64,000 bases of DNA from Myxococcales bacterium (GTDB lineage: Bacteria; Myxococcota_A; Polyangia; Polyangiales; Polyangiaceae), in contig JACRDA010000053.1 in the NCBI GenBank assembly GCA_016212965.1, positions 1 to 64,000 of the forward strand. Reading direction: 5' to 3'. The stretch's first letter is position 1. Each line of letters starts with the position of its first letter. A program made the position numbers and the translations under genes. The notes beneath the pieces were generated by a model. It did no database searches, was not told the DNA's origin, and saw only the letters and a list, made by a program, of their open reading frames with translations. Below are positions 24,580 to 33,604 of this stretch, piece by piece.

Positions 24580-27522
24580 ATGAGCCACGAAGCGAACATC
24601 AAGCTCCTCGTCGAATGCGGCGCCGAGCTCGCCGTGCGGCAGCTCTCGGCTCACGACGAGCTCAGTCGCCCCTTCGAGCTCGACGTCATCGCGGTGTCGC
24701 AGACGCCGCTCGGGCCGGCGGACAAGGACCCCGACCGGAAGGGCGCCGCGCTCCGGCTCGACTGGCTCGCGTGCCGCGGGGCCGCGCTCCGCATCGAGCA
24801 GGCCGACGGCCGGCACCGCGTCTGGACGGGCGTGTGCGCCGCGGTCGAGCAGCTGCGCTGGGACGAAACGCCGGGTGCCGAGAGCACCTACCACCTGCGC
24901 ATCGTGCCCTATTTGTGGCTGCTGTCGCAGCGCACGGATCATCGCATCTTCCAGCACCAGTCGATCCCGGACATCGTCAAGACCGTCTTCGGCACCTGGT
25001 CGCTGCGGGCCCGCTACGAGCTCGCGGCCACGTACCCGAAGAAGCACTACTGCGTGCAGTACGGCGAGAGCGACCTCGCCTTCGTGTCGCGCCTGCTCGA
25101 AGAGGCCGGCATCGTGTACTACTTCGGGCACCGCGACGCGGGCGAGGGCAAGGTCGAGAGCGAGATCGTCCTCACCGACTGCGCGCACCTCGAGCCGAGC
25201 CGGGCGACGCTGCCCTACGTCGCGAGCCCGAACCCGACGGCGCTCGGGCCGCACGTCACCGACGTCGCGCTCTCGCACGGCGTGCGCCCCGGCAGCTACG
25301 TGCTCGGCGACTACGACTTTCGCCGCCCGCACGCGCCGCTCTTCGCCGCGAGCCGGCCGGCGCAGGGCTCCGAGGCGGCGCGCGCGCTCTACCGCTTCGA
25401 GCCGGGCGGCTTCCGGGTCGAGCGCGGGAGCCCGGCCGCGGACGAGCCGCGCGCCGATCTACGGGGCGCGACGACCCACGACGGCGAGGGCGAGGGGCGC
25501 CTGCGCGCCGAGCGCTTCCTCGCGGCCGAGCGCTTCAAGAAGCGCGCGGTCGCCTTCGCCACCAACGTGCAGAGCCTCGGGCCCGGCACGGTGTTCACGG
25601 TGAGCGGTCACGGCGGCGGCGCGGCGAGCGAGCTCGACGGCGCGCTCCTGCTCGTGTGCGAGTCCATGACCCAGGTGTCGGCCGCGGGCGACTGGAGCGT
25701 GGTCGCCGAAGCGCTGTTCGCCGCCGACGGCCCGGTGCGCGCCCCGCGCGTGACCCCGAAGCCGCGCGTAGCGGGCGTGCAGAGCGCGATCGTGGTTGGC
25801 CCCGAGGGCCAGGAGATCTTCACCGACGAGTACGGGCGCGTGCGGGTGCGCTTCCACTGGGATCGCGACGGCGCGTGGGACGACACCTGCAGCGCGTGGC
25901 TGCGGGTCAGCCAGGCCTGGGCGGGCCAGCAGTACGGCACGCTGATGATCCCGCGCGTCGGCCACGAGGTCATCGTGGACTTCTTCGACGGCGACCCGGA
26001 CGAGCCCATCGTGGTCGGGAGCGTCTACAACGTGCCGTCGCCGCCACCCTACAAGCTGCCCGAGCACGCGCGCCGCGCGACGTGGCAGACCAGCACGACC
26101 CCCGATCGGCCGGGCGCGCGCGCCTTCAACGAGCTCATGTTCGACGACACGGCGGGGGCGGAGCTCGTCTTCCTGCAGGCCGAGCGCAACGCGCTGAGCC
26201 TGACGAAGGAGCGCGAGACCGAGCGCACGGGCGCGAACCGCACGGTCGTCGTCGGCCGGGACCGGCTCGGCGTGGTGGCCGGGGTGGACGCCGCGCACGC
26301 CGGCGACCGGCACCTCTTCACCATCGTGAAGGCCGGGGATCTCGGGATCCTCGAGCTGGGGGAGCCGCGCTGGAGACCGGGCACGACCTTCATCGAGCTC
26401 GACAAGAGCGGCCGCATCGAGCTCGCGACCGGCCAGGCGTCGATCGTGCTCGACGGCGCCGACATCACGCTCGAGACGAAAGAGGGGCTGCGGCTCTCGG
26501 CCGACCGGGAGCTCGTCATCGAGGGGAGCCTCGTCTACTTCAACGTGCTGCCCGGTGCCCGCGCGAGCCGCGCGGCCGACCCGGCGCTCGCCAGCCGCGT
26601 GCTCGCGCCCGAGGGCGACGTGCTGAACAGCGTGCTCCGGCTCTTCGGCGCGAAGTACGCCCAGAAGCAGAAGGCGCGGGCGAGCGAGCTCGCCATCGCG
26701 GCGACGCTCGAGCACGGGGTCGGCGACATGCCGAAGCCGCTCAAGAAGGACGATCCGACTACCGGAACGAAGCTCGCGGGCAAGCCCTTCGTCGACGGCC
26801 CGAGCCCGAACGACGTGAGCCAGGGCGCGATCGGGGACTGCTACCTCATGGCCTCGATGGCCGCGGTCGCCCACGCCCAGCCGAAGCTCCTCGAGCGCAA
26901 CATCACCGAGAACCCCGACGGTACCGTGAACATCGAGTTCAAGGACGGCACCGTGAAGACGGACACCGAGGTGCCGGCGCAGGGCTCGAGCCCGCGCTAC
27001 GGCACGGCGATGACGAGCGGCGAGACGTGGCCCTCGTTGCTCGAGAAGGGCTACGCCTACCAGTACGGCGGCGGCGAGGGCTACGAGGGGGTGGGCAACG
27101 GCGGCTGGCCGGCCGAGGCCATGAGCCACATCACGGGGGGCAGGTCGACGACGCAGTACCTGTCCGCCGCCGACGCGAGCAACCCCGACAAGCGCGCCGC
27201 GCTCCTCAAGTCCCTGTCGGAGGCGGGCACGAAGCCGACCGTGGCGTGCTCGCGCAAACCGACCCTTCCAGCGGACCACCCACGCTACGTCCCGAGCGGC
27301 AACACGGTCGGAAACCACGCCTACACGGTGCTCGGCACGAAGAAGAACGACAAGGGCGAGGACGTCGTCTTGCTGCGCAACCCCTGGGGCTCCCACGACG
27401 GCAGGAACCCCTGGAAGGACACGGGCCAGGACGGCAACTTCGAGATGCCGGTCGAGAACTTCGTCGCCGACTTCGGACAGCTCGACGTCAACACGCCGCC
27501 GGCCGGCGCGGGGGGGGCCTAG
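24580..27522 (+). CDS. vgrG: VgrG fused to a calpain-like cysteine protease
   Basis: 980 residues. Residues 1-~655 are a complete VgrG (HRIFQHQSIPDIVKTVFG, YCVQYGESDLAFVSRLLEEA, OB-fold block DEYGRVRVRFHWDRDG). After a linker, residues ~733-975 form a calpain (C2 family) catalytic domain: SQGAIGDCYLMASM with C754, VGNHAYTVLG with H913, and LRNPWGSHDG with N934, a full Cys-His-Asn triad in family order. The tail is short. Calpains are calcium-dependent papain-fold proteases in eukaryotes; bacterial members are scattered. As a VgrG C-terminal domain it should be delivered into target cells, so a proteolytic T6SS effector is the natural inference. No clear immunity gene of known type is adjacent. 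Confidence 0.92.
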   Translation: MSHEANIKLLVECGAELAVRQLSAHDELSRPFELDVIAVSQTPLGPADKDPDRKGAALRLDWLACRGAALRIEQADGRHRVWTGVCAAVEQLRWDETPGAESTYHLRIVPYLWLLSQRTDHRIFQHQSIPDIVKTVFGTWSLRARYELAATYPKKHYCVQYGESDLAFVSRLLEEAGIVYYFGHRDAGEGKVESEIVLTDCAHLEPSRATLPYVASPNPTALGPHVTDVALSHGVRPGSYVLGDYDFRRPHAPLFAASRPAQGSEAARALYRFEPGGFRVERGSPAADEPRADLRGATTHDGEGEGRLRAERFLAAERFKKRAVAFATNVQSLGPGTVFTVSGHGGGAASELDGALLLVCESMTQVSAAGDWSVVAEALFAADGPVRAPRVTPKPRVAGVQSAIVVGPEGQEIFTDEYGRVRVRFHWDRDGAWDDTCSAWLRVSQAWAGQQYGTLMIPRVGHEVIVDFFDGDPDEPIVVGSVYNVPSPPPYKLPEHARRATWQTSTTPDRPGARAFNELMFDDTAGAELVFLQAERNALSLTKERETERTGANRTVVVGRDRLGVVAGVDAAHAGDRHLFTIVKAGDLGILELGEPRWRPGTTFIELDKSGRIELATGQASIVLDGADITLETKEGLRLSADRELVIEGSLVYFNVLPGARASRAADPALASRVLAPEGDVLNSVLRLFGAKYAQKQKARASELAIAATLEHGVGDMPKPLKKDDPTTGTKLAGKPFVDGPSPNDVSQGAIGDCYLMASMAAVAHAQPKLLERNITENPDGTVNIEFKDGTVKTDTEVPAQGSSPRYGTAMTSGETWPSLLEKGYAYQYGGGEGYEGVGNGGWPAEAMSHITGGRSTTQYLSAADASNPDKRAALLKSLSEAGTKPTVACSRKPTLPADHPRYVPSGNTVGNHAYTVLGTKKNDKGEDVVLLRNPWGSHDGRNPWKDTGQDGNFEMPVENFVADFGQLDVNTPPAGAGGA

Positions 27523-27524
27523 CC

Positions 27525-28541
27525 ATGACCACCCTCGAGCTTCGACCCGAGCAGACGAGCGAGCTCGCGGCCGCGATCGCCGCGACGCAACCCGGGGCCT
27601 CGACCCTGGTCGTGCTCGCGCCCGGCAGCTACGCGCTCGAGCGCAGCGTCGTCGGCGGGCCGCTCACGCTCATCGGGAGCGCCGGGGCCGAGCGCACGGT
27701 GCTCCGCTCGAGGGACGGCGACGACCTCTTCAAGATCGGGGGCACGGGCACGGCCATGCTGCTACGCGGCCTCACCCTCACGGGCGGCGTGGCGCAAGCC
27801 GGCGGGGCGCTCGAGGTCGTGAACGACGCCGCGCTCGTCGTCGAGGACTGCGTGCTCGCGGGCAACCAAGCGACCGTCCTGCGGGGCGGGGCGGTGTCGG
27901 TGTCGCACGAGGCGCACCTCGAGCTCGTGCGCTGCATCCTGCGCGGGAACCGCGCACCACGCGGCGGAGCCGTGAGCGTCGCCGACGAGGCGCACGCGCT
28001 CGTCGACCGCTGCTACTTCGCCGACAACCAGGCCGAGGTGGGCGGCGCGCTCGTCGTCCACGACAGCGCCATCGTGCTCGTCAAGAGCTCGACCTTCTGC
28101 GCCAACACGGCGCACAAGGCGCGCGGCGGCGGCGCCCTCTTCGCCATGGGCTCGAGGAGCCGCGGCCCGGAGGTGCGCAGCGTGAGCTCGCTCTACGCCG
28201 GTGGGCTCGACGCCATCGGGCGCCTGCCCGATCGGCCGGCGGAGCTCGTGTTCGAGCACTGCCTGCGTCCGCCCGGCACGCTCGCCGCGCTCGCCCTCGG
28301 CACCGCGGGCGACAACCTCGAGTGCGTGGCCGAGCTCGAGCAAGTGGCGCCGGGCCTGTTCGCGCTCCGCCGCGGCGCGCCGGGCAGCGGCACGGCCGAC
28401 GTCCGCGCGCTCGACCCCGAGGCGCGCGATCTCCGCAAGCAACCGCTCGTGCGCGACGGGCGCGCCGATCCGGGCGCGCTCGCGCCGCTCGTGCCGGGCG
28501 AGGTCGGCGCGCCGACACCGCCGACCGGAGCGCTGCCATGA
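27525..28541 (+). CDS. right-handed beta-helix (Pmp/pectin-lyase-like) protein in a T6SS island
   Basis: 338 residues from ATG 27525, two bases after the VgrG-calpain stop. It has Gly-rich repeats of the GGALEV..AALVVEDC and GGAVSVSHEAHLELVRC form, each turn with a Cys and an N-x-A motif (LAGNQ, LRGNRAP, FADNQ, FCANT), as in polymorphic-outer-membrane or pectin-lyase-fold beta-helices (about residues 25-200). The C-terminal third is less regular. No signal peptide is visible, so it is probably cytoplasmic or delivered by T6SS. Catalytic residues of pectin lyases are not recognisable. It overlaps the third vgrG by 4 bases (ATGA). It may be cargo, a spike adaptor or an immunity protein. Confidence 0.7.
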   Translation: MTTLELRPEQTSELAAAIAATQPGASTLVVLAPGSYALERSVVGGPLTLIGSAGAERTVLRSRDGDDLFKIGGTGTAMLLRGLTLTGGVAQAGGALEVVNDAALVVEDCVLAGNQATVLRGGAVSVSHEAHLELVRCILRGNRAPRGGAVSVADEAHALVDRCYFADNQAEVGGALVVHDSAIVLVKSSTFCANTAHKARGGGALFAMGSRSRGPEVRSVSSLYAGGLDAIGRLPDRPAELVFEHCLRPPGTLAALALGTAGDNLECVAELEQVAPGLFALRRGAPGSGTADVRALDPEARDLRKQPLVRDGRADPGALAPLVPGEVGAPTPPTGALP

Positions 28542-30457
28542 CCCAGAACCTCACGCTCGAGCTCGCGGGCCTCGAGCTCTCGGTGCGGAGCTTCTCGGTC
28601 GTCGAGGAGCTGTCGCGCCCCTTCGAGATCTGCGTGTGGGCTCGGAGGTCCGGGCCGCTGCTCGATCTCGAGGGCCTGCTCGCCGGGCCGGCGAAGCTCG
28701 GCGTGTGGCTGAACGGACGCGCCCGGACGTGGGAGGGCGGCGTGTGCGAGGCCCGGCTCGTCAGAGCCGAGCCCACCGGCGAGAGCACCTACTTCGTGCG
28801 CGTCGTGCCGTGGCTCTGGTTCGCGGGCCAATCGCGCACGCGCCGCGTGTTCCAGCACGCGACCGTGCCCGCAATCGTCCTGCGCGTGCTCGCGCCCTAC
28901 CGCGGCGACGCCCCGCTCAGCGAGGAGCCTCGCGGCCGGACCTACCCCGCGCGCGAGTACGTGGTGCAGGCCGACGAGAGCGACCTCGACTTCGTCTCGC
29001 GCCTGCTCGAGCGCGAGGGCATCACCTACCACTTCCGCTTCGGCGAGCGCACCCTGCTCGTGCTCGCCGGCAAGCCCCACGAGGCGACGCCGCGAACGGG
29101 CGAGGCCATCGGGTACACGGACGAGCCGCATCCCGAGGGTCGGAACGCCTTCGTCACGAAGGTGCGCCTCGCCCACCGCGTGCGCCCGGGCAAGGTGACC
29201 CTGCGCGACTACGACTTCCGCAATCCGAGCTTCCCGCTCTTCGCGAGCGAAGCCGCCACGCACGAGCGCGAGCTGCGCTACGAGCACTACTATTACGCGC
29301 CCGGCGCCTTTCTGTGCGAGCGCCCCGGCCAGGAGCGGCCGCTCGCCGACGACCGCGGCAAGGCGCGCCACGACGCCGACGAGGGCGCGGCCCTGGCGGC
29401 GCGCCGCCTCGTCGCGCTGCGCCAGGGCAAGCGCAGCCTCACCCTCGTGACGAACCAGATCGATCTCGCGCCGGGGGTGGTGTTCGAGATCCAGGGCCAT
29501 CCCCACAAGGAGCTCGGGGCCAGTGGCGACAGCCCGCCGCTCTTGTGCACGGCCGCGCGGCTGAGGGGGGGCGTCGCGGCGGATGTCGAGCTCGAGCTCG
29601 AGGCCGCGTTCGCGAGCGACGGGTGGCAGCCGGCGCTGGTCACGCCCGAGCCGCGCTTCCACGGCGTCGCGAGCGCGGTCGTCGCCGGCACGAAGAAGCT
29701 CGACTGCGACGAGTACGGCCGGGTGCGCGTGGCGCACGCCTGGGATCGCGAGGCCACGGGTGCCGACGCGAGCTGCCGGCAGCGTGTGTCGCAGCCCTGG
29801 GCGGGCTCGGGCTACGGGGCGATGTTCGTGCCGCGCTTCGGGCAGGAGGTGCTGGTGCGCTGCTTCGAGGGTAACCCCGATCTGCCGGCCGTCGTCGGGC
29901 GCGGCTACCACAGGCTCGCCCCCGTGCCCTACCCGCTCGACAAGCACCGGAGCAAGAGCGCGTGCAAGACCCAGAGCCTGAAGGCTGCTGCGGACGGGCG
30001 CGCGGCCGACGAGGAGAACGCCTACAACGAGCTCAGGCTCGACGACTACCACGACCACGAGCTCGTCTACCTGCAGGCGCAGAAGGACCGCCAGACGCTC
30101 GTGAAGCACGACCAGATCGAGCGCACCGGCGAGAGCCGCGTGGCGGTGGTCGGCGGCAGCCGCTCGTCCATCGTGGGGCAGCGCGACACGCGCCTCGTCG
30201 GCGTGGAGCTCTCGGTGCAGATGATCGCGCCCCCGAGCCGGGAGGCGTTGAAGCTCGAGGCGCAGAAGATGCCCGACCTCGCACCCCAGCCGACCAAGCT
30301 CGACATGGTCGACAAGCACATCCTGGTCACGACCGCGGGTGCGACGCTCGAGATGGACGACGGCGAGCTCGTCGTCGAGGCCAAGGGCGAGCTCTCGATA
30401 CGGGCCGGCGGGAACGTCGTCTTCCACGGCGGGCCCCTCATCAAGATCAACTCCTGA
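28538..30457 (+). CDS. vgrG: VgrG spike protein without extension
   Basis: 639 residues from ATG 28538, overlapping the previous stop. The VgrG features are present: TRRVFQHATVPAIVLRVL, YVVQADESDLDFVSRLLERE, gp5-like block DEYGRVRVAHAWDREA and WAGSGYGAMFVPRFGQEVLV, then a spike ending in GNVVFHGGPLIKINS. It lacks a C-terminal effector domain, so it presumably carries cargo non-covalently, for instance through the PAAR protein encoded next. It shares the first ~640 residues of architecture with the other two VgrGs but is clearly divergent, so the three are not recent tandem copies. Confidence 0.92.
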   Translation: MTQNLTLELAGLELSVRSFSVVEELSRPFEICVWARRSGPLLDLEGLLAGPAKLGVWLNGRARTWEGGVCEARLVRAEPTGESTYFVRVVPWLWFAGQSRTRRVFQHATVPAIVLRVLAPYRGDAPLSEEPRGRTYPAREYVVQADESDLDFVSRLLEREGITYHFRFGERTLLVLAGKPHEATPRTGEAIGYTDEPHPEGRNAFVTKVRLAHRVRPGKVTLRDYDFRNPSFPLFASEAATHERELRYEHYYYAPGAFLCERPGQERPLADDRGKARHDADEGAALAARRLVALRQGKRSLTLVTNQIDLAPGVVFEIQGHPHKELGASGDSPPLLCTAARLRGGVAADVELELEAAFASDGWQPALVTPEPRFHGVASAVVAGTKKLDCDEYGRVRVAHAWDREATGADASCRQRVSQPWAGSGYGAMFVPRFGQEVLVRCFEGNPDLPAVVGRGYHRLAPVPYPLDKHRSKSACKTQSLKAAADGRAADEENAYNELRLDDYHDHELVYLQAQKDRQTLVKHDQIERTGESRVAVVGGSRSSIVGQRDTRLVGVELSVQMIAPPSREALKLEAQKMPDLAPQPTKLDMVDKHILVTTAGATLEMDDGELVVEAKGELSIRAGGNVVFHGGPLIKINS

Positions 30458-30473
30458 CGGGTAGGACGAGGCC

Positions 30474-31346
30474 ATGTTCCCAGCCGCGCGCGTGGACGAT
30501 TTGCTCGTCCCGGTGCCACCGCACGCCGGCAAGGTGGCCACCGGCTCGCCCGACACCGTGATCGCGGGCAAGGCCGCGGCGCGCCTGCAGGATCTCACGA
30601 GCCCCTGCCCGCCACCGCCCACGGGTCTGCCGACCTGTCAGCCGCCGCTCGGGCGCATCGTCAAGAGCTCGAGCACCGTGTTCATCAACCGCCTCGGCGC
30701 CGCGCGCGCGATCGTCGATGCCGTGAAGTGCGGGGCCGGCGCGAGCCCCCCCGGGCCGGGCGGCTGCAGGCATCCGCCGGCGACGGGCTACGCCGTCCGC
30801 GACGAGGACCACTACCACCGCATGATGAAGGGCGAGCACGAGCAACCCGAGTGGGACGCGGTCGGCCCGGTGGCGCGTGGGCCGCTCGACGGGCAGCGGC
30901 CGAAGGTGGGCACGCCCATCGGCATCACCGGCGGAGCCGCGCGCCCGTCCGTCTTCGAGCAGCCGGAGCCGGGCGGGGTCGCCTACCCGGTCCCACCCGG
31001 CGACAGCCCGAACCCGCACGCCGCACGCGCCATCCCGCCGGGCGCGCTCAACCACACCGACGCGCTCCAGGGCGGCGACTACGCCGACAAGTCCGTGTCC
31101 TTCGGGGCCGCGGGCCACGAGCTCGGCCTGCACGCCAAGAGGCTCGACACGACCCCCGAGACGCTGGCGCGGGTCGCGGCCGAGGGGCGCGTCGCGGCCG
31201 AGCGTCGCGCCGGCCACGTCACGGTGAAGCTCAACCTGCTCTTCGCGCTCGATCTGTCGTTCGGCCAGCGCTCGGGCAGCGCGGCGAGCGCGGTCGCCCC
31301 GGCGGTCATCGCGCCGCCCACGCAGAGCACCGTGTTCATCGGCTGA
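30474..31346 (+). CDS. PAAR-type spike tip protein with long C-terminal region
   Basis: 290 residues. The N-terminal ~90 residues have PAAR features: HAGKVATGSPDTVIAGKAAARLQD and a second copy GRIVKSSSTVFINRLGAARA, then a Cys. PAAR proteins cap the VgrG spike and can carry effectors. Residues ~100-290 are Pro/Gly-rich, with a conserved-looking segment HTDALQGGDYADKSVSFG and a beta-rich end (HVTVKLNLLFALDLSFGQ), but no effector domain I can name. It directly follows the third vgrG (16-base gap), which supports a VgrG-PAAR pair. Confidence 0.75.
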   Translation: MFPAARVDDLLVPVPPHAGKVATGSPDTVIAGKAAARLQDLTSPCPPPPTGLPTCQPPLGRIVKSSSTVFINRLGAARAIVDAVKCGAGASPPGPGGCRHPPATGYAVRDEDHYHRMMKGEHEQPEWDAVGPVARGPLDGQRPKVGTPIGITGGAARPSVFEQPEPGGVAYPVPPGDSPNPHAARAIPPGALNHTDALQGGDYADKSVSFGAAGHELGLHAKRLDTTPETLARVAAEGRVAAERRAGHVTVKLNLLFALDLSFGQRSGSAASAVAPAVIAPPTQSTVFIG

Positions 31347-31361
31347 GCACCACGGCTGGCC

Positions 31362-32462
31362 ATGCACCCCGGGACCCACCACGACGCGCTCGAACCTCCG
31401 GCCGCCAGCCCGAGCGACCCGGCGGAGCTCCCGGCGGGGCACGGCTGGTTCGAGCACACGCGCTCCGCCGACGCGCGCTGGCACTTCGCCCTCGTGCTCT
31501 CCGAGCGCGCCCGCGTCGTCGGCGCGGGCGAGGCGCCCCCGGACGCCGCCCTCGCGACGCGCTCGCTCGGGCTCTTCGCCTTCGCCGATCGTGCGGGCAC
31601 GAGCGAGGCGTCGATCGAGGTGCTCGGCCATGCGCTCGAGCACGAGGTCGATCCGGCCGACTGGCTCGACGCGTGGCCCGGCGACGCGCCGCGGCCCGAG
31701 CACGTCGTCGCGCGCCGCCCGGTAACCGTGCTCTCGGGCGTGGTCGGGGACGTGGACGTGCGCTTCGAGCACGCCGACGAGCCGTGGGCGGCGCGCTACC
31801 TCGCCACCAAGTGGGGGCCGCGCCTCTTCGTGGTCGCCTGTCGCGCGCGCCTCGCGGACTACGCGGCGCACGCGGAGAGCTTCGCGGCGGCCGTCGCGAG
31901 CTTCCGCGCGCTCGATCACGGGCTCGGCGCCTTCGCCGAGCGCGTACGCGTGCTCGAGGGGCGCGTGCCCTTCGCGTGGGAGCTCGCGGTCCCCGCCTCG
32001 TGGCAAGCCGTGCAGTTCCCCGAGGAACCGGAGGGCACGTGGCTCGACGCCACGCACACCGTGCCGACCGAGCTCGGGCGCGCCACGGGCGAGCTCGACG
32101 GGCGGCTCTCGGTGGCCATCTTCGCCCGGGCGCGCGCGCTCCGGCCGCGCGACGCCGTGAAGCCCTATCTGCGCGCGCTGCGCGACAACGACACGTGGCT
32201 CGAGCACGTCGATTTCTCGCCCGAACCGCCGAGCGCGCCCTTCGGTCAGTCCTGGTACCTCGTGACGCCGATCGTGAAGGACCAGGCGCGTGGCGAGCTA
32301 CGCTGCCGCGTCATGCTCCACGAGCGGGCCTGGCTGGTCGCGGGCGTTCTCGGCCCCGCGCGCGCGCGCGACCGCGACGCGTGGATGCGCAACAAGCGCG
32401 TGCTCGACGTCGTGACGGCGACCTTCAGGGTCCGGGGCCGGAGGGCGCCGGGTGGCCACTAG
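31362..32462 (+). CDS. T6SS-island protein with two PsbP/DcrB-like halves
   Basis: 366 residues. It appears to consist of two similar alpha/beta units (about 50-185 and 200-360). Each has a leading strand (SLGLFAFADR and FAWELAVPASWQ), a middle strand-turn with a Trp, and an ending helix (FAAAVASFRAL and VLDVVTATFRVRG). This pattern recalls DcrB/DUF1795 (PsbP-like) proteins, some of which are EagR chaperones that load T6SS effectors. The similarity is by eye and weak. Position right after the PAAR gene fits a chaperone or adaptor. It overlaps the next gene by 11 bases. Confidence 0.5.
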   Translation: MHPGTHHDALEPPAASPSDPAELPAGHGWFEHTRSADARWHFALVLSERARVVGAGEAPPDAALATRSLGLFAFADRAGTSEASIEVLGHALEHEVDPADWLDAWPGDAPRPEHVVARRPVTVLSGVVGDVDVRFEHADEPWAARYLATKWGPRLFVVACRARLADYAAHAESFAAAVASFRALDHGLGAFAERVRVLEGRVPFAWELAVPASWQAVQFPEEPEGTWLDATHTVPTELGRATGELDGRLSVAIFARARALRPRDAVKPYLRALRDNDTWLEHVDFSPEPPSAPFGQSWYLVTPIVKDQARGELRCRVMLHERAWLVAGVLGPARARDRDAWMRNKRVLDVVTATFRVRGRRAPGGH

Positions 32463-33555
32463 CGGCGCCGTGCGCGAGCTCCGTCCCGACCTCGCGGGCG
32501 AGGTCGATCTCGTGCGCCTGTCGCAAGACGGCGCGCGCATCGCGTTCGTGCTCGAGGGCGGCGCGGATCCCGGCATCTACGCGGGGCCCGTGGCCGGGCC
32601 GTACCAGCGCATCGTCGCCGCGGAGGGCCGGCCGGTGGCGGACCTCGCGCTCTCCTCCTCGGGCGCGCACCTCGCGTACCGCATCCCGGCCCCGGAGCCC
32701 GGTGGGGGCGACCGGGTCGGCTGGGCGCTCGCGACCGCGCCGGGCGAGCGCGGCTCGCTCGCGGGCTCGGCGCTCGCCTGGTCCCCGACGCGCGAGCGGC
32801 TGTTCGTCGGCGACGGCTACTGGCACCGCCTCACGCGGGTCGAGCCCACGCGGCGCGAGGCGCACGCGCTCGCGGCCTTCGTCCACACGCCCCACGCGGG
32901 CTTCGCGCCCCGCATCGCCCCGTCGCCCGACGGCTCGCGCGTGGCCTTCACCACGTACAACACCGCGCGCGACACGGTGTACGTGCACAGCTGCGGTCGC
33001 CGCGGCCAGCCGCTCGACGGCGCTCTGCCGACGCCTGCGCCCGAGCGCGCGCCCGACGGCGGCGCGGACGAGGACGCCGGCACCCAGCTCACCTGGATCC
33101 CCGGCGCGAGCGTGCACGTCTACCCGCTCTGGTCGCCGCGCGGCGGCACGCTCGCGCTCTTCCTCGTCCACGTCGAGCAGCAGAAGTCGGGCCTCGTCGT
33201 CGTGCGCGACCTCGCCGGTGACGGTGAGATCTTCTACGAGCACGACGCCATCGACGGCGCGCTCGCGCCCGCGTGGTCACCGAGCGGGCGACGCTTCGCC
33301 TTCTACCGCCACGAGACCCGGTCGCCGGACGCCACGCACCGCGCGGCCGCCGGCGCGCTCGTCGACGGGCGGGCGGGTGCGCGCTGCCACCAGCCCGAGG
33401 CGCAGGCGCTCACGCTGCTCGATCTCGGGACGCGCACGCTGTCGCGCCTGGCGCTGCCGGGCGAGGCCCTCGGTGAGCTCCGCTTCCGCGGCGAGGACGA
33501 GCTCGTCGTCGACGGCGGGCGCGCGGCCTACGTGGTCGGGCTCCCGCCGGCCTGA
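32452..33555 (+). CDS. TolB/PD40-like beta-propeller protein
   Basis: 367 residues from GTG 32452. Propeller blades are seen as LSQDGARIAFVLEGG, LALSSSGAHLAYRI, IAPSPDGSRVAFTTY, LWSPRGGTLALFLV and AWSPSGRRFAFYRHE, covering nearly the whole chain. No signal peptide is present, so it is cytoplasmic, unlike periplasmic TolB. It is the last gene of the T6SS island operon (11-base overlap with the preceding gene). Cytoplasmic propellers in such loci could be immunity or scaffolding proteins; this is inference from position. Confidence 0.7.
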   Translation: MATSGAVRELRPDLAGEVDLVRLSQDGARIAFVLEGGADPGIYAGPVAGPYQRIVAAEGRPVADLALSSSGAHLAYRIPAPEPGGGDRVGWALATAPGERGSLAGSALAWSPTRERLFVGDGYWHRLTRVEPTRREAHALAAFVHTPHAGFAPRIAPSPDGSRVAFTTYNTARDTVYVHSCGRRGQPLDGALPTPAPERAPDGGADEDAGTQLTWIPGASVHVYPLWSPRGGTLALFLVHVEQQKSGLVVVRDLAGDGEIFYEHDAIDGALAPAWSPSGRRFAFYRHETRSPDATHRAAAGALVDGRAGARCHQPEAQALTLLDLGTRTLSRLALPGEALGELRFRGEDELVVDGGRAAYVVGLPPA

Positions 33556-33604
33556 GCCGCGGCGCGACGGGCGGCAGCGGCGGAGGGAGCGTATGCTCCG
33601 CGCC

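Noticed and set aside
25459-27396. Long minus-strand open frame opposite the VgrG-calpain gene (and similar ones at 20316-23762 and 28193-30622)
   Set aside because: High-GC DNA leaves antisense frames open; their translations are Arg/Ala/Val-rich without domains, while the plus strand has clear VgrG and calpain motifs.
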